From: Vesta saturnalis
Lineage: Eukaryota > Arthropoda > Insecta > Coleoptera > Lampyridae
Length of the DNA: 64,000 nt
Assembly: GCA_036346205.1 (NCBI GenBank)
Contig: JARFJB010000408.1
Location: 1,310,001-1,374,000 of the forward strand
Direction of reading: 5' to 3'
Part shown: one piece after another, positions 22,274-32,699 of the stretch
Position numbering within the stretch: the stretch's first letter is position 1
Layout of the letters: every line of letters starts with the position of its first letter
Notes under the pieces: model-generated
The model's input: only the letters and a program-made list of their open reading frames with translations
Told to the model about the DNA's origin: nothing
Databases searched by the model: none
Made by a program: the position numbers and the translations under genes

Positions 22274-23090
22274 TTAAACTAATAACTTACGATACTGATA
22301 TTTGGTTCCACTGGTTCCAACTCTCGTTAAAAAACATGTAGATACGTAGTACACGTTACCCAAGTTGCCCGGTAGCGGGGAAAGATCGGACAAAATCTTA
22401 GAATCCCATCCAACTTCTTTATAAGTAGATGCGGGGCTAGTTCGAATTCCGGAAGTGCCCCAGAAAAACTTTTCAATGCTTTCATATGCAATAGTATCAA
22501 GATCTTCATTCACAGGCCAAAAAAATTTACTACTTAACTTACTGAAGTGAAAAAATTTCACAACACAATAATGATTTCTGTGAGTTGTCCCGCATAATAC
22601 TTTATGGTTTTCTTGATGCACCCAAGCGTGTAAATACAATGTTCAATATCTTCGTATGTAGCATTGTCATCATTAAAAATCGTAATCCTAGTCTTTCTAG
22701 AGTGATTCGATGCTACTTTTGCTGTTACAACTATCTCGATTTCTGTTCTTAGGTTTTGTTTTTTGATTGTTTCTACTGAAGGTTCTCGTTTTAGGCTAAG
22801 CATAAATCTTCTAGATTTTGAGGCGTAATTACTTCGGCACCTGTGGCAAGTAGTCGCTTTCTTGTTATCATTGGTGGCACTCTGTTTCACAGTTTCCAGA
22901 AGTAGGTCTTCAAATGACACATCACTTAGTCCGGTCTGGATGTTGTCTTGACCCACTTGTTCGCTATAGCGATCTTCAACAGATATATTACTTGGCCAGA
23001 ATTGTATTTGTCTTTAGGTATGACTGATGAATTAAAATTATATATTGTATGATACTGGGATGTAGATTATTCAAAGATTTACGGCCTTTT
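22274..23090 (-). pseudogene. pogo-like transposase, C-terminal part
   Basis: Minus-strand frames read NSSVIPKDKYNSGQVIY, then SFEDLLLETVKQSATNDNKK, CHRCRSNYASKSRRFML, and lower down VVKFFHFSKLSSKFFWPVNE. The order (a NxxVIPxDKY element after the DDE domain, FEELLL-like motif, basic linker, Cys-rich segment and a W-P domain) is that seen in insect pogo/Jerky-type proteins. Frames are broken at several points. It continues the N-terminal part at 24840-25468 across the inserted Crypton. Confidence 0.6.
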
Positions 23091-23098
23091 TCTGAAAA

Positions 23099-24694
23099 TA
23101 TATTTTTCTACAACCCTATACAAAAAGTCGTCATTTTGTAATATAATACATCCAGCGAAAACGTGATTTCCGTCACCAGTGAGAGAAAGTGTCATAACGT
23201 TAACTTTCGTCTCTAGTGACGAAAATTAAATTTATATTTTCAATTATTTGCCGTCCTCGTATATAATGTTTTGACGAATTTTGCTTATTAATAAACAAAG
23301 ATAGGAATCATTTCTTTAATAAGAATGCATTTTATATCTAGTTGCCAGGTTTCATTAGTTTGACACTCGGTTTGACACTTCTCTTTAATTGTTTACACTC
23401 AAAGCATTGTTAGTTTTTTGAATAAGTTATCATGATTTCTGAATCGGAAAGTGATTTAGATTTTCAAAATACACCACCAGAAATAACAAATCAAGCTGAG
23501 CAGACATTTTGGATTTATTACCATTAAAATCTAAAAGAGATATGAAGAAATATATGAAAAATTCATGGATTGGAGAGTTAACAATCATGTTAATTCATTT
23601 TCGGAAAATGTGCTGCTTGCGTACTTTGGATGGTTATCAAAAAAATTTAAGTCATCGACGCTATGGTCTATGTATTCGATGCTGAAAGCCACTTTATCGA
23701 TTAAAAACAATATAGATATAAGTAAATATCCCAAGTTGCGTTCTTTTTGAAACGAAAATCAGATGGATTTAAAAGTCAAAATCTAAAATTTTTTCTTCCG
23801 ATGAGATACGTACTTTCTTAAAGAATGCACCCAATTCCAAATACTTAATGATTAAGGTAACAATTACTTTATTAATGTGAAACATTCTTAATATTAATAT
23901 TAAATTCACGTTTGTAGGTAGTCTTAATTTTTGGAATTTCGGGAGCTTGTCGTTGCCATGAATTAAAAGATTTGACAGTAAATGATGTAAAAGATACTAG
24001 CAGTATACTCTTAGTTACGATACGTAATACCAAAACAAAAGTACCGCGTTCCTTCCACATTTCTGGATTCTTCTACGAAATTTCTAAAATATATATGAAC
24101 CTTCGTCCACTAGATATGGACCAAAAAATACAAGATTCTTTATAAACTACCAAAACGGAAAGTGTACTCGACAAGTTATGGGAATAAATAAATTTAGTAA
24201 ATTTCCTATGCAAGTAGCTCAATATTTAAAATTGCCTGATCCCCAAAAATATACCGGGCATTGTTTGCGCAGAACTTCCGCAACGCTGTTAGTGGATGCA
24301 GGAGGTGATTTACTTCAATTAAAAAGCATGGAGGCTGGAAATCTAGTAACGTTGCAGAAGGATATGTTGATCAATGAGTTAACAGCAAAATCAAATACAA
24401 ACCAAAATTTTACAATCCATACAAAATAAAACGCTCTCCGATGACGGCGCATCATCAATGGAGTGACATCAGTTAACAACATAACAGATGTGACATCTTC
24501 TACCTCAATACATAAAAATCTTGATTGTAATACTCCTATAATTTTGAATAGTTGCTCGAATGTAACAATTAACCAATATTTAAATCATAAGTAATGTTTT
24601 GAAAAATTCCGTTATTTTTACTTTCAAATAAAATATTTGTTCAATGTTCTTTTTAGTATATTATTATGATATAACAGGGTTGTAGAAAAATATA
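23099..24694 (+). mobile_element. Inserted Crypton-type element, flanked by a 19-bp inverted repeat
   Basis: Exact inverted 19-mers TATATTTTTCTACAACCCT (23099-23117) and its complement (24676-24694) bracket a tyrosine recombinase pseudogene. Palindromes lie just inside the left end (about 23163-23230) and just outside the right (24701-24803). Known Cryptons usually lack terminal inverted repeats, so these repeats may belong to the element or to an older host sequence. Confidence 0.6.
23432..24594 (+). pseudogene. Crypton-like tyrosine recombinase pseudogene
   Basis: DNA-cutting tyrosine recombinase of a Crypton DNA transposon. Start MISESESDLDFQNTPPEI at 23432; after a frameshift YEEIYEKFMDWRVNNHV and SENVLLAYFGWLSKKFKSST (SAM-like core-binding domain), then SSDEIRTFLKNAPNSKYLM. 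An intron-like GT-AG gap (23857-23917) joins to VVLIFGISGACRCHELKDL, holding the first catalytic Arg. The second box is GHCLRRTSATLLVDAGGDL (His-x-x-Arg), and after a frameshift a GGWKS...VAEGYVDQS segment contains the Trp and the likely nucleophilic Tyr. There are at least three frameshifts and one stop, so it is dead. The family call rests on R-HxxR-W-Y order and wording typical of insect Cryptons. Confidence 0.75.
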
Positions 24695-24700
24695 GTGTTT

Positions 24701-24803
24701 CACTCGTCGAAAACATTTTTGAAGCTCGTGAACATTACCAGCCTCGGCTGCGCCTCGGCAGGTAAACTGTTCTACTCGCTTCAAAAATGTTATTCGTCAC
24801 TCG
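24701..24803. repeat. Imperfect hairpin
   Basis: AACATTTTTGAAGC and GCTTCAAAAATGTT are exact complements around a GC-rich centre (GCCTCGGCTGCGCCTCGGC, itself dyadic). It stands out in composition from the AT-rich surroundings. Confidence 0.75.
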
Positions 24804-24839
24804 TAAAACAATATACTATTTTTTGTAGTTTTACTCGTT

Positions 24840-25468
24840 GATTTTTTCTTTGCCAGGTAACTAATTCTGCATCCCAAGTAGTTCTGAATGGCTTAAATAC
24901 CGCCAAACGTGCGTAGTGTGTCCGTCATATATCAGTAATACGGGTCTCTCTTCGCCAAAAAAACTGTAACCAATATTTTCCTTACAAAGTTGACAAATAT
25001 GTCGGACTCCATCCAACCATTGGTGCTAGCAGCCTATGACAAAACTATTTCCTTAGTATTTTTGTCATCCATCCACTGATTCCAAACATGTTTGCCTTTA
25101 AAAACGGTAAGGAGGAGCTTTTTCTCCCGCAGCACTAGCAGCTGACAAAATGGTAGTATTTTCCCTTCCCAATCAGTAACAGTTCCCTGCGGGAAAGACC
25201 AACCACCCATCTTTCAAGTGTTTTGAGTCCACTTGCTAATGTTTCTTCATGTTCAAACGGAATAACTGACGCTCTATCCAACGTATGACTTTTTGACCCA
25301 TGTGTTCCTTTTAAATGGTCATACAGTGTTGATTTTGGTATCTTATATTTTGTTTGATGCTACATGAAGAGTTATTAAACCGCCTTTCAACTCGTTTAAG
25401 GCATGAGCAATATCTTCTTTAGTTTAGTTCTTAGCCTTATCGGACTTTCGCTTATAATTGCGAATCAT
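24840..25468 (-). pseudogene. pogo-like transposase, N-terminal and catalytic part
   Basis: ATG at 25468 opens MIRNYKRKSDKAKN, then EDIAHALNELKGGL: a psq-type helix-turn-helix start. Further down, with breaks, VFKGKHVWNQWMDDKNTKEI, GWMESDIFVNFVRKIL and GEERPVLLIYDGHTTHV, containing the second catalytic aspartate of the DDE_1 fold. Next comes AVFKPFRTTWDAELVTWQRK, which in homologues is preceded by an LQPLD motif with the third acidic residue; that piece is deleted here. The frame then meets the Crypton insertion. Confidence 0.75.
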
Positions 25469-25987
25469 TTTAAACTGTAAAAAAATATGCATGCACTTTA
25501 GTTTTCTGCTAGAAAAATAAAAAGGGGAAAGATCGGAAATATTTCGATCGATCTTACCACATACCAGAATGTAAGGGGTAAGATCGAACATAACAATAAA
25601 CTAAGCTAATGTTTGAGGTTAGGCCTCAATGTGATAGCTATTACAATAGTTTTGCTTAGATATTTTGATTTAAAGCGACATAAGTGTTATTTAAGTATTT
25701 ACTTACCTTTAAGTATAATGGGGGCATGTCCGAATACCCTTGAGGAGCTGAGAAAACACAAAAGAACAGATTAATGTAAATTTACACGTTTTAACGGTAC
25801 ACAAACTAGCTCGACAAGCGTAAAACTATGCGAAAATAACAGTGGCGCCGCACGTATAGAGATGTTACGGTCCTACTTCGACCTTCCCCCGAGTCCGGTT
25901 TTACCCCAAGTCACCTTAATACATTTTAAAATAAAGAATTAAAATAGAAATTAAAAAAAAGTAAAACTATTAAGGTGAGCACTAATT

Positions 25988-26690
25988 TTATAATAATTGC
26001 TCAAAGTGGCCCCCATTTACTTGAATGCAAGCGTCCGCTCGGCGTATTACAGACAGTCTCGTTGATCGCAATATCCATGAAATTTGCTCGAATGTTTCAA
26101 CAATGCGATTCCAGAGATAGTCTCTAGCATCGTTACCTCGTCCGATCACCGGTTAGGAAACTGCACGTGCAGGTATTGCGTCACAGGTAATCCAAAATGT
26201 GGTGGGGCACTAATGTGCATAAAGATTGTCTCAGCTCTGACATTTAATGGCACACAAGTTATTCTGTAAACACTCCAAATACCCAGCTCTGTCTAGTCGG
26301 TTGCGTAGCATAAAGGGGCCACTAATAAATTCTTAAACAATTCCTGCCCAGACAATTATACCGAATTTATGTTGAAAGCAACCTTCTCGAATTACATTAG
26401 GATTCTCACCTGCCCAATTGTAGAAATTATGGAAATTAAAGATGCCATGCTCTAGTAAAACAGGATTCTTCCGAAAAAAGAATTCGAGTAACAATGTAAG
26501 GATTCTCCATGAAACTGTCCATCAACCATGAACATATTCTCGTCGAAGTAGTGTATCTGTCGGTAAAAGTTCTTGAACTTTTTGGATGTGGTACGGTTTT
26601 AACAATTTTTCAGTAAGTGTGCGGTGAATAGCATTTTTAGAAATATTCAATTGAGAAGCGACGCGTCTAGTGACAATTAACTAGATTTGT
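25988..26690 (-). pseudogene. Mariner-like transposase pseudogene
   Basis: Minus strand: VASQLNISKNAIHRTLTEKL, KPYHIQKVQELLPTDT, FNFHNFYNWAGENPNVIREG, CFQHKFGIIVWAGIV, FISGPFMLRNRL, YLECLQNNL, then a deletion over the second and third aspartates, and VIRRADACIQVNGGHFEQLL-stop at 25988-25990. The clean ends of recognisable blocks make it a decayed but once typical transposase. It could be the gene of the outer inverted-repeat pair (21785/29342). Confidence 0.82.
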
Positions 26691-26899
26691 TTTATCCTGC
26701 ATACGCAGCCTACTACTAAATGAATTATCAAATAAGCACGCATTAGTTGTTGCAGAATACAAATTATTTTTCAAATTTTCGCAAGAACCGTCGATTCTAG
26801 AAGCAAAATTTAAGAGACAAAATTCCTTTATTTTCAGTCAGAACAATTTTAGTTTATTTTGCATAAATAATTTTTTAAGGATTGAAGGTTGGTGCCACT

Positions 26900-29100
26900 G
26901 CTGAACGGGTAGTTCTAGTGATGCGATTTTTAAAATTCCTAGCAAATCTTGACTTCTTATACCGGAAGTAGTCACCTACTTTCTCATTTTAAATGGAATG
27001 CTATATTTTTTCTTGTAGATTTTAATTGCTAATTAAATTTTAAGGTACATTTTATCAAACATCCCTTTACCTAACTTTCATATTTTTTAATTAAAATGTG
27101 TTTTTTCTTGAAAAAATTTGAATTTGCCGCCTGATATTTAAAATTCTAAGCTACGCAATTTTACCAGTTTATTAAAATACAGACACTACTCTTTCGCTCA
27201 AAATTTTATTCCACATGTAAATTTCAAACGCTCAAAACTTTATTTCTTCAAATAGAACATCCTGTATGTAAATAGGTATTTTGATACAAAATTTAATTCT
27301 GCTTCGATTTGCATAAGCGTCCCTATACCTATCTCTGCCCGTTTTGTACTATTAACCATTTTGAAAATTTGTTATAAATTTTAGTTTTTCATTATAATCG
27401 AGTAGCCTTTGATAACAAAAGCTCCACGACTGTCATCAACGACTGTTAGTGACGAATTAATTATTAGTAAAATTGTCCCGTGTTTTCGTATTTAGTTGAT
27501 CTAAATTGCAAATTATTCTAATCAAGAAATTTTAAATTTGTTTTACATTCACGACGAATGCAAAAAAAAAATTGTAAGCCGAACTTGTCGGATTTTCAAT
27601 GGCAGATATCCACATTTGCCACCAATGTCTGAAAAAAGATTCAGAAAACTCGAAGCGAAGTTGTTGGCTAACGGCTCCGTCAAATTACTAAAAATGAGAC
27701 AGAAACGCACAATTAGAAGTGAAAACAATAATATTGACGTATTAGCTTATATTGAGGCCAATCCGCATTCACCTATCCGTGAAGTCTAGCACGAGTAGAA
27801 TATCTGCACTCTTCAGTGCAAAGGATCCTAAAAGATAATATAATTCACGACTTATAAATTTGTTAAAGTACATGGAGCACAACCACACGATTTTTGCTTA
27901 GAGTTAACTTCTGGACGCGTACTCTAAATATTCTTCAACAAGACCTTATATTTTTTAAAAATATTATTTGGACCAATGAAGCAAAGTCTTCAGAAGATGA
28001 TGTTTTTAATAGACATAGTAGTCATTTTGGAACCGTAAGACTCTAACGCTATTTGAGGAAGGGGATTTCAAATTATATTTGGTTTTAACGTGTTCGCCCA
28101 TCTCATGGACAACAAAGTGCGTTTTTTGTGTATGATGAACATTTGAATTAGCAACGTTATTTAGAAATTTTCCGAAATATTATTAGCAATTTTGTGGATA
28201 ATCTCCTCTACTCAGCTATTTGAATTCGTGGTATCAAATGGATGGGCTCAAACACAGTTCTCATGCAAGTAGCTGAACAGTTAAACCAGATGATTGGAAA
28301 TAAGTGGATGGGGCGAAATGGTCCATTACGTTGGCATCCAAGATCACTTGATCTTACCCCTGCTGATTTTACCTGTGGGAAACATTAAAACCCAGTTTTA
28401 TTCTATACCAGTGCATACACAACTAGATTTATTAAATGGTTGAATGTCGCTTTTCAAGAGCTTAATCCCGCTGAAATAAGACGTGCTACCACTGAATCAA
28501 TGTTAAACCGAATTCAATATTTGGGCTAATATAAAACGTTTGTTTTCTTTTGTAATTGACAGCTGTTTATGTAATACAAATTATGTTATTATTTATTTGT
28601 GTATTTGGTTATTTACCAAAGCCAATTTGACTGATGAAAAACTAAAATATGTAACAAATTTTCAAAATGATTAATAGCACAAGAACCAACAGAGATAGTT
28701 ATAGAGAATGCTTATGTAAATCGAAGCAGAATTCTGTACCAAAATATCTATTTACATACAGGATGTTCTGTTTGAAGAAATAAAGTTTTAAGCGTTTGAA
28801 ATTTATATACATAATATGGAACAAAATTTTGAGTGAATTGGACATATTAATTTATTGATATATCCGTATTATAAATTCAAATTAAAAAAACTCAGTTTGA
28901 AAAACTATTAAAGTTAGGTATAGGGATGTTTAATAAAATGTACCTTAAAATTTAATTAGCATTCCATTTAAAATAAGAAAGTAAGTGAATATTTCCAGTA
29001 TAACCGGAAGTGCAAAATGTTTGAAAATATTTTAAAAGAAAGATCATCACGAAAAATTGAGGAATGCAAATTTTCAGAATTCTAATGTGAGTAGTTTTCC
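26900..29100 (+). mobile_element. Mariner-like element with long inverted arms
   Basis: Sequences at about 26900-27350 and 28680-29100 are imperfect reverse complements over about 430 bp, with sub-blocks CATCCTGTATGTAAATAG and ACCTAACTTT. They frame a transposase pseudogene. Exact ends are not defined by a TA duplication that I can identify. Confidence 0.7.
27538..28529 (+). pseudogene. Mariner-like transposase pseudogene
   Basis: N-terminal helix-turn-helix part is open: CRIFNGRYPHLPPMSEKRFR, then LEAKLLANGSVKLLKMRQK and IDVLAYIEANPHSPIREV-stop. Later pieces in shifted frames include a degenerate TNEA motif, WYQMDG at about 28232-28250, MIGNKWMGRNGPLRWHPRS at about 28291-28350, and the C-terminus ELNPAEIRRATTESMLNRIQ ending YLG-stop at 28527. 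The protein is broken by many stops. Confidence 0.82.
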
Positions 29101-29344
29101 ATATTCGTCTAATAGGCCATCTTTAATTAATCATCCGGTATAAGATAGGTGACTGTACGAAAACAAATAAAAAATTCATAATTTGGGGAGATAAAGTGAT
29201 TTTTCTACATTTTAAACTTAACTTTGAGAGCGTATAACTTTTCAGGGGTGCATTTTGAGATAAAATTTAAAGAGGGAAAAATACTAATTTGGTCCTGGGA
29301 ACTCACTGTAGAAGTTTGTCGGTGACTTTCCGGGACACCCGGTA

Positions 29345-31190
29345 CATATAAGGATGTGATAGATATCTTATACAAGCTGAAACTATTTGTATTTGAAAAC
29401 CATTAACATGATTATTATCGAAATTTTAAATGGCAGTTTTTGACTACTAAAGTATTTAGGCCTCGACTGTATCTGAAATTTATAGCACTTTGTTTTGTTT
29501 GTTTTCTTTAATTTTTATATAGATGATCAAATGTAAGTAACAGTTATCTAACCAATTCTGGGAGTAAGTGTAGCCGATTTTGAGATATTCAATTTTATGA
29601 AAAACACTGGAAGTTGTTTAGCTAAAATTAAAATTACCCACAGTATAAGATACAGATGTTAATAAATAATTGGACAGATGTGGTTGTGATTATAATAAAA
29701 ATATAATGTAGCAAGTACATGACTTTCTTATGGTTGTACCATAAGTATTAATATTCCCTCTTATATTAATTACACAAGTAAGATAAGTCATTTCTTATTT
29801 ATACACATACAAGCAATTTGAAGATTATAGACATTTTACGTGGACAATTAACCTAAAAATAAAATTTATTGACCACTTTCTTTCTTTACCTTATATGTAC
29901 TATTTTGCATTACTTAAAAATTAAATAAATTATTAATAAAATGTTTCCCTTTCACATGTGGAAATTATGGTGTGTTAATGATACGATAATTATACACTAG
30001 ACATATTAGTTTAATTTACTAAACTCATGTTCAAGGCTTATTGATAAAAGACAAATACTTTGTTAAATTTTTAATAATAGCACATTGACGATAGATGTTC
30101 GAATGGTTGTGAATACGTACGCCGCCATACTCTCACTCAAGGAACGGTTATATTGACCTCTAACAGCGATGGCGTAAGCGTATTTTAAGATAAATTTTTA
30201 ATATGCATATTTATTTACACGTATAACTTATTTGTACGTGTGACTATAGTCAATATTTGAAAAGTGACATAAAAACCTTTGTTGATTCTGTAACGTTTCG
30301 GTAAACTCAATTGCCATCTTCAATTCACCAATAATCTTGTTCTGCTTTACGTTAATCGAATTGAACTCGATTTGAATAACGCGAAGCAGAAAAATATTGT
30401 TAGAGATCTTAAGACGGCAAATGAGAGTTTGCCAAAACGTAGACGAATCGTATTAATATATGAGATATTGTACCAGGAAGAAACACACATTTGATTGACT
30501 TATTCAAAAATTAGTTAATGACGTTTATGTTCGAATAACATTTTTTATTTTATTTGGCTTTCGGGCCGTGTTGTGCTTAGAACATCTGTTTGAGATTTGG
30601 TCTTCATTGACGACCCTCTTCCTTCATGTAACCGAACCTAATGGCAAGTCAATTTTATTTTATAAATGAAGACTCATGTTTCAATTTTACTCATGAAATG
30701 ACATCTAAAATGCTTATAGAATTATGTACTGATTAAAAATTATTTTTTGTATAATTAAGCATTTTGGCCCTACCTCATACTCGATTATAGGTGGAACTAG
30801 ATTGATATTTGTAAACATATTAAGTTAATTGGTATTAATTATACGAGAAATATGTTGGCCTATTTGAAAAGTTTGTTAATTTTGGTATCTAATTAGAAAT
30901 GCGTTAATCTGATCAATTTTTTTATCAGTTGTTTTATCGTTCTTAGTTGCACACAATTGTATTAGTCGGATAGTTTCTTTCTCGCGCTCTACCTTTTGAA
31001 CTAAAGGCAATACGAGGCTGAGACTTTCACAGCATATTCTATATTACATAATAAATCATGGGATTGTTAACCAGCAACATTAAAGATAGGGGCAAAAGGT
31101 TTTTAAGCAAATTGGTAAGTACCTTTGTAAGGGTACGAACAAATTTTATTAGGAAAATCTAAAAAGCATAACTTTAGTATCTGAGGAGAT
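29345..31190. other. No gene; possible Penelope-like relics near 30280-30620
   Basis: AT-rich. On the minus strand near 30275-30335 the text GAAGATGGCAATTGAGTTTACCGAAACG, and near 30570-30615 GGTCGTCAATGAAGACC, resemble sequence found at Penelope-like element ends. No coding remains were found to back this. Confidence 0.35.
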
Positions 31191-31193
31191 ATT

Positions 31194-31490
31194 TATACAC
31201 AAATTTCGCCGAGGTCGCTGCAAAATAGATTCACTTGATGACCACAAGCTAAATTTCTCGAGTGTTTGTTAGAATTAATGTTGCCCAATGTCTATATTCA
31301 TATACCAATTTTGTTGGGGTTGCAGCAAAAAGGATCCACTCGATGGCCAACTTTATATTTTTATACACCAATTTTGTTAAGGTGGCGGTAAAATGGATTT
31401 ACTCAGGTTCAAAATCTATATTCATGCGTCAATGTCGTTGGGGTCTCGGCAAAATGGTTTTCTTCATGGCCAAAGGTCAATATCTGTGAT
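31194..31490 (+). repeat. Four degenerate tandem units of about 61-63 bp
   Basis: Units share CAATTTTGTTGGGGTTGCAGC-like openings and AAAATGGATTTACTC-like centres, for example starting near 31308, 31369 and 31430. The open frame 31262-31489 follows the period and is not supported as a gene. Confidence 0.75.
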
Positions 31491-31535
31491 GCCTGAGTGG
31501 CCAATAGTTGCTCAAAATCTATGTTTGCAATACAC

Positions 31536-32690
31536 CGACACACCAATACACTAACACACCAACACACTAACACACCAATACATTAACAAACCAACACACC
31601 AACACACCAACACACCAACACACCAGCACAACAACACACCAACACCAACACACAAATACACAAACACACCAACATATCAACACACGAACGCACGAACACA
31701 CGAGCAAACGAACACACACATACATACACACACACACGCACACACACGCACACCAACGTACCAATACACCAACATGCCAACACACCAAAACACTAAAACG
31801 TTAGTACACCAATACAAGCATGCGCGCGGCGCACAAGCGCGCATGCGCACGAGAGCATACGAGCACACGCGCACACACCAACACACCAGAACACTAAAAC
31901 ACTAACACACCAACACACCAACACACCAACACACCAACACACCAACACACCAACACACCAACACACCAACACACCAACACACCAACACACCAACACACCA
32001 ACACACCAACACACCAACACACCAACACACCAACACACCAACACACCAACACACCAACACACCAACACACTAACACACCAATACACCAACACAGCAACAC
32101 ACCAACACAGCAACACACCGACACACCAACACATCAATACACCGACACACCAACACACCAACACACCAACACACCAACACACCAATACACTAACACACCA
32201 ACACACCAACACACCAGCACAACAGCACACCAACACCAACACACAAATACACAAACACACCAACATATCAACACACGAACGCACAAACACACGAGCAAAC
32301 GGACACACGAACAGACAAAGACACTAACACACGAACACACTAACACACGAACATACGAACACACGAACATACGAACACACGAATACACGAACACACGCAC
32401 ATACGAACACACAAATACACGGGCGTGGACGCGGCGCGCTCGCGCACACGAGCATATGCACACACGCGCGTACGTGTCTATGATATCCGAATCTTTATTC
32501 AACTGAAAGTCGACCCACAAACACAGGAACACACAAAGACTCGAACACACGTACACACGAACACCTGAACATACGAACACACAAACGCACGAGCACATGC
32601 GCACACGACCATGCATGCACACGCGTACACGCGCGCGTCTCTATGATATCTGTATCTTCAGTTAACTGAAAGTCGATATTTTTGCCTTTA
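31536..32690 (+). repeat. CA-rich minisatellite, AACACACC octamer core
   Basis: A long nearly perfect (AACACACC)n core at about 31900-32070, flanked by variant blocks that are themselves duplicated (31560-31790 resembles 32180-32300). A unit containing GATATC and AACTGAAAGTCGA occurs twice, near 32480-32512 and 32640-32675. The long V-C-W frames on the minus strand are periodicity artefacts. Confidence 0.93.
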
Positions 32691-32699
32691 TGCTTACTC

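Larger units (their letters stand above)
22161..25915 (-). mobile_element. pogo-like element interrupted by a Crypton
   Basis: Termini are inverted: left reads AGGAGAGTTGGGGTAAGA from 22160 and the right, reverse-complemented, AGGTGACTTGGGGTAAAA. Both sit at TTAA (22157-22160 and 25916-25919), which can be read as a TA duplication flanked by T and A, as in pogo elements, or as a TTAA duplication. GGGGTAAGATCGAAC recurs near 22170 and 25567, with variants near 22376 and 25525, and may be a subterminal transposase-binding site. Coding parts are on the minus strand at both ends, separated by the inserted Crypton. Confidence 0.75.
21785..29342. mobile_element. Nested transposon block bounded by a mariner-like terminal inverted repeat
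   Basis: The left end CAGGGTGTCCTGGAAAATCACC follows TA at 21783-21784; the right end, reverse-complemented, reads CCGGGTGTCCCGGAAAGTCACC and is followed by TA at 29343-29344. The arms match imperfectly over about 200 bp (21785-21985 and 29143-29342). The 7.5 kb between them is far too long for one mariner and is filled by other elements: pogo-like (22161-25915), a mariner pseudogene (25988-26690), which could be this element's own transposase, and another mariner with long inverted arms (about 26900-29100). Confidence 0.8.

Noticed and set aside
31567..32622. Minus-strand frames of 60-171 residues rich in V-C-W
   Set aside because: Read-through of the octamer minisatellite; no non-repeat coding part.
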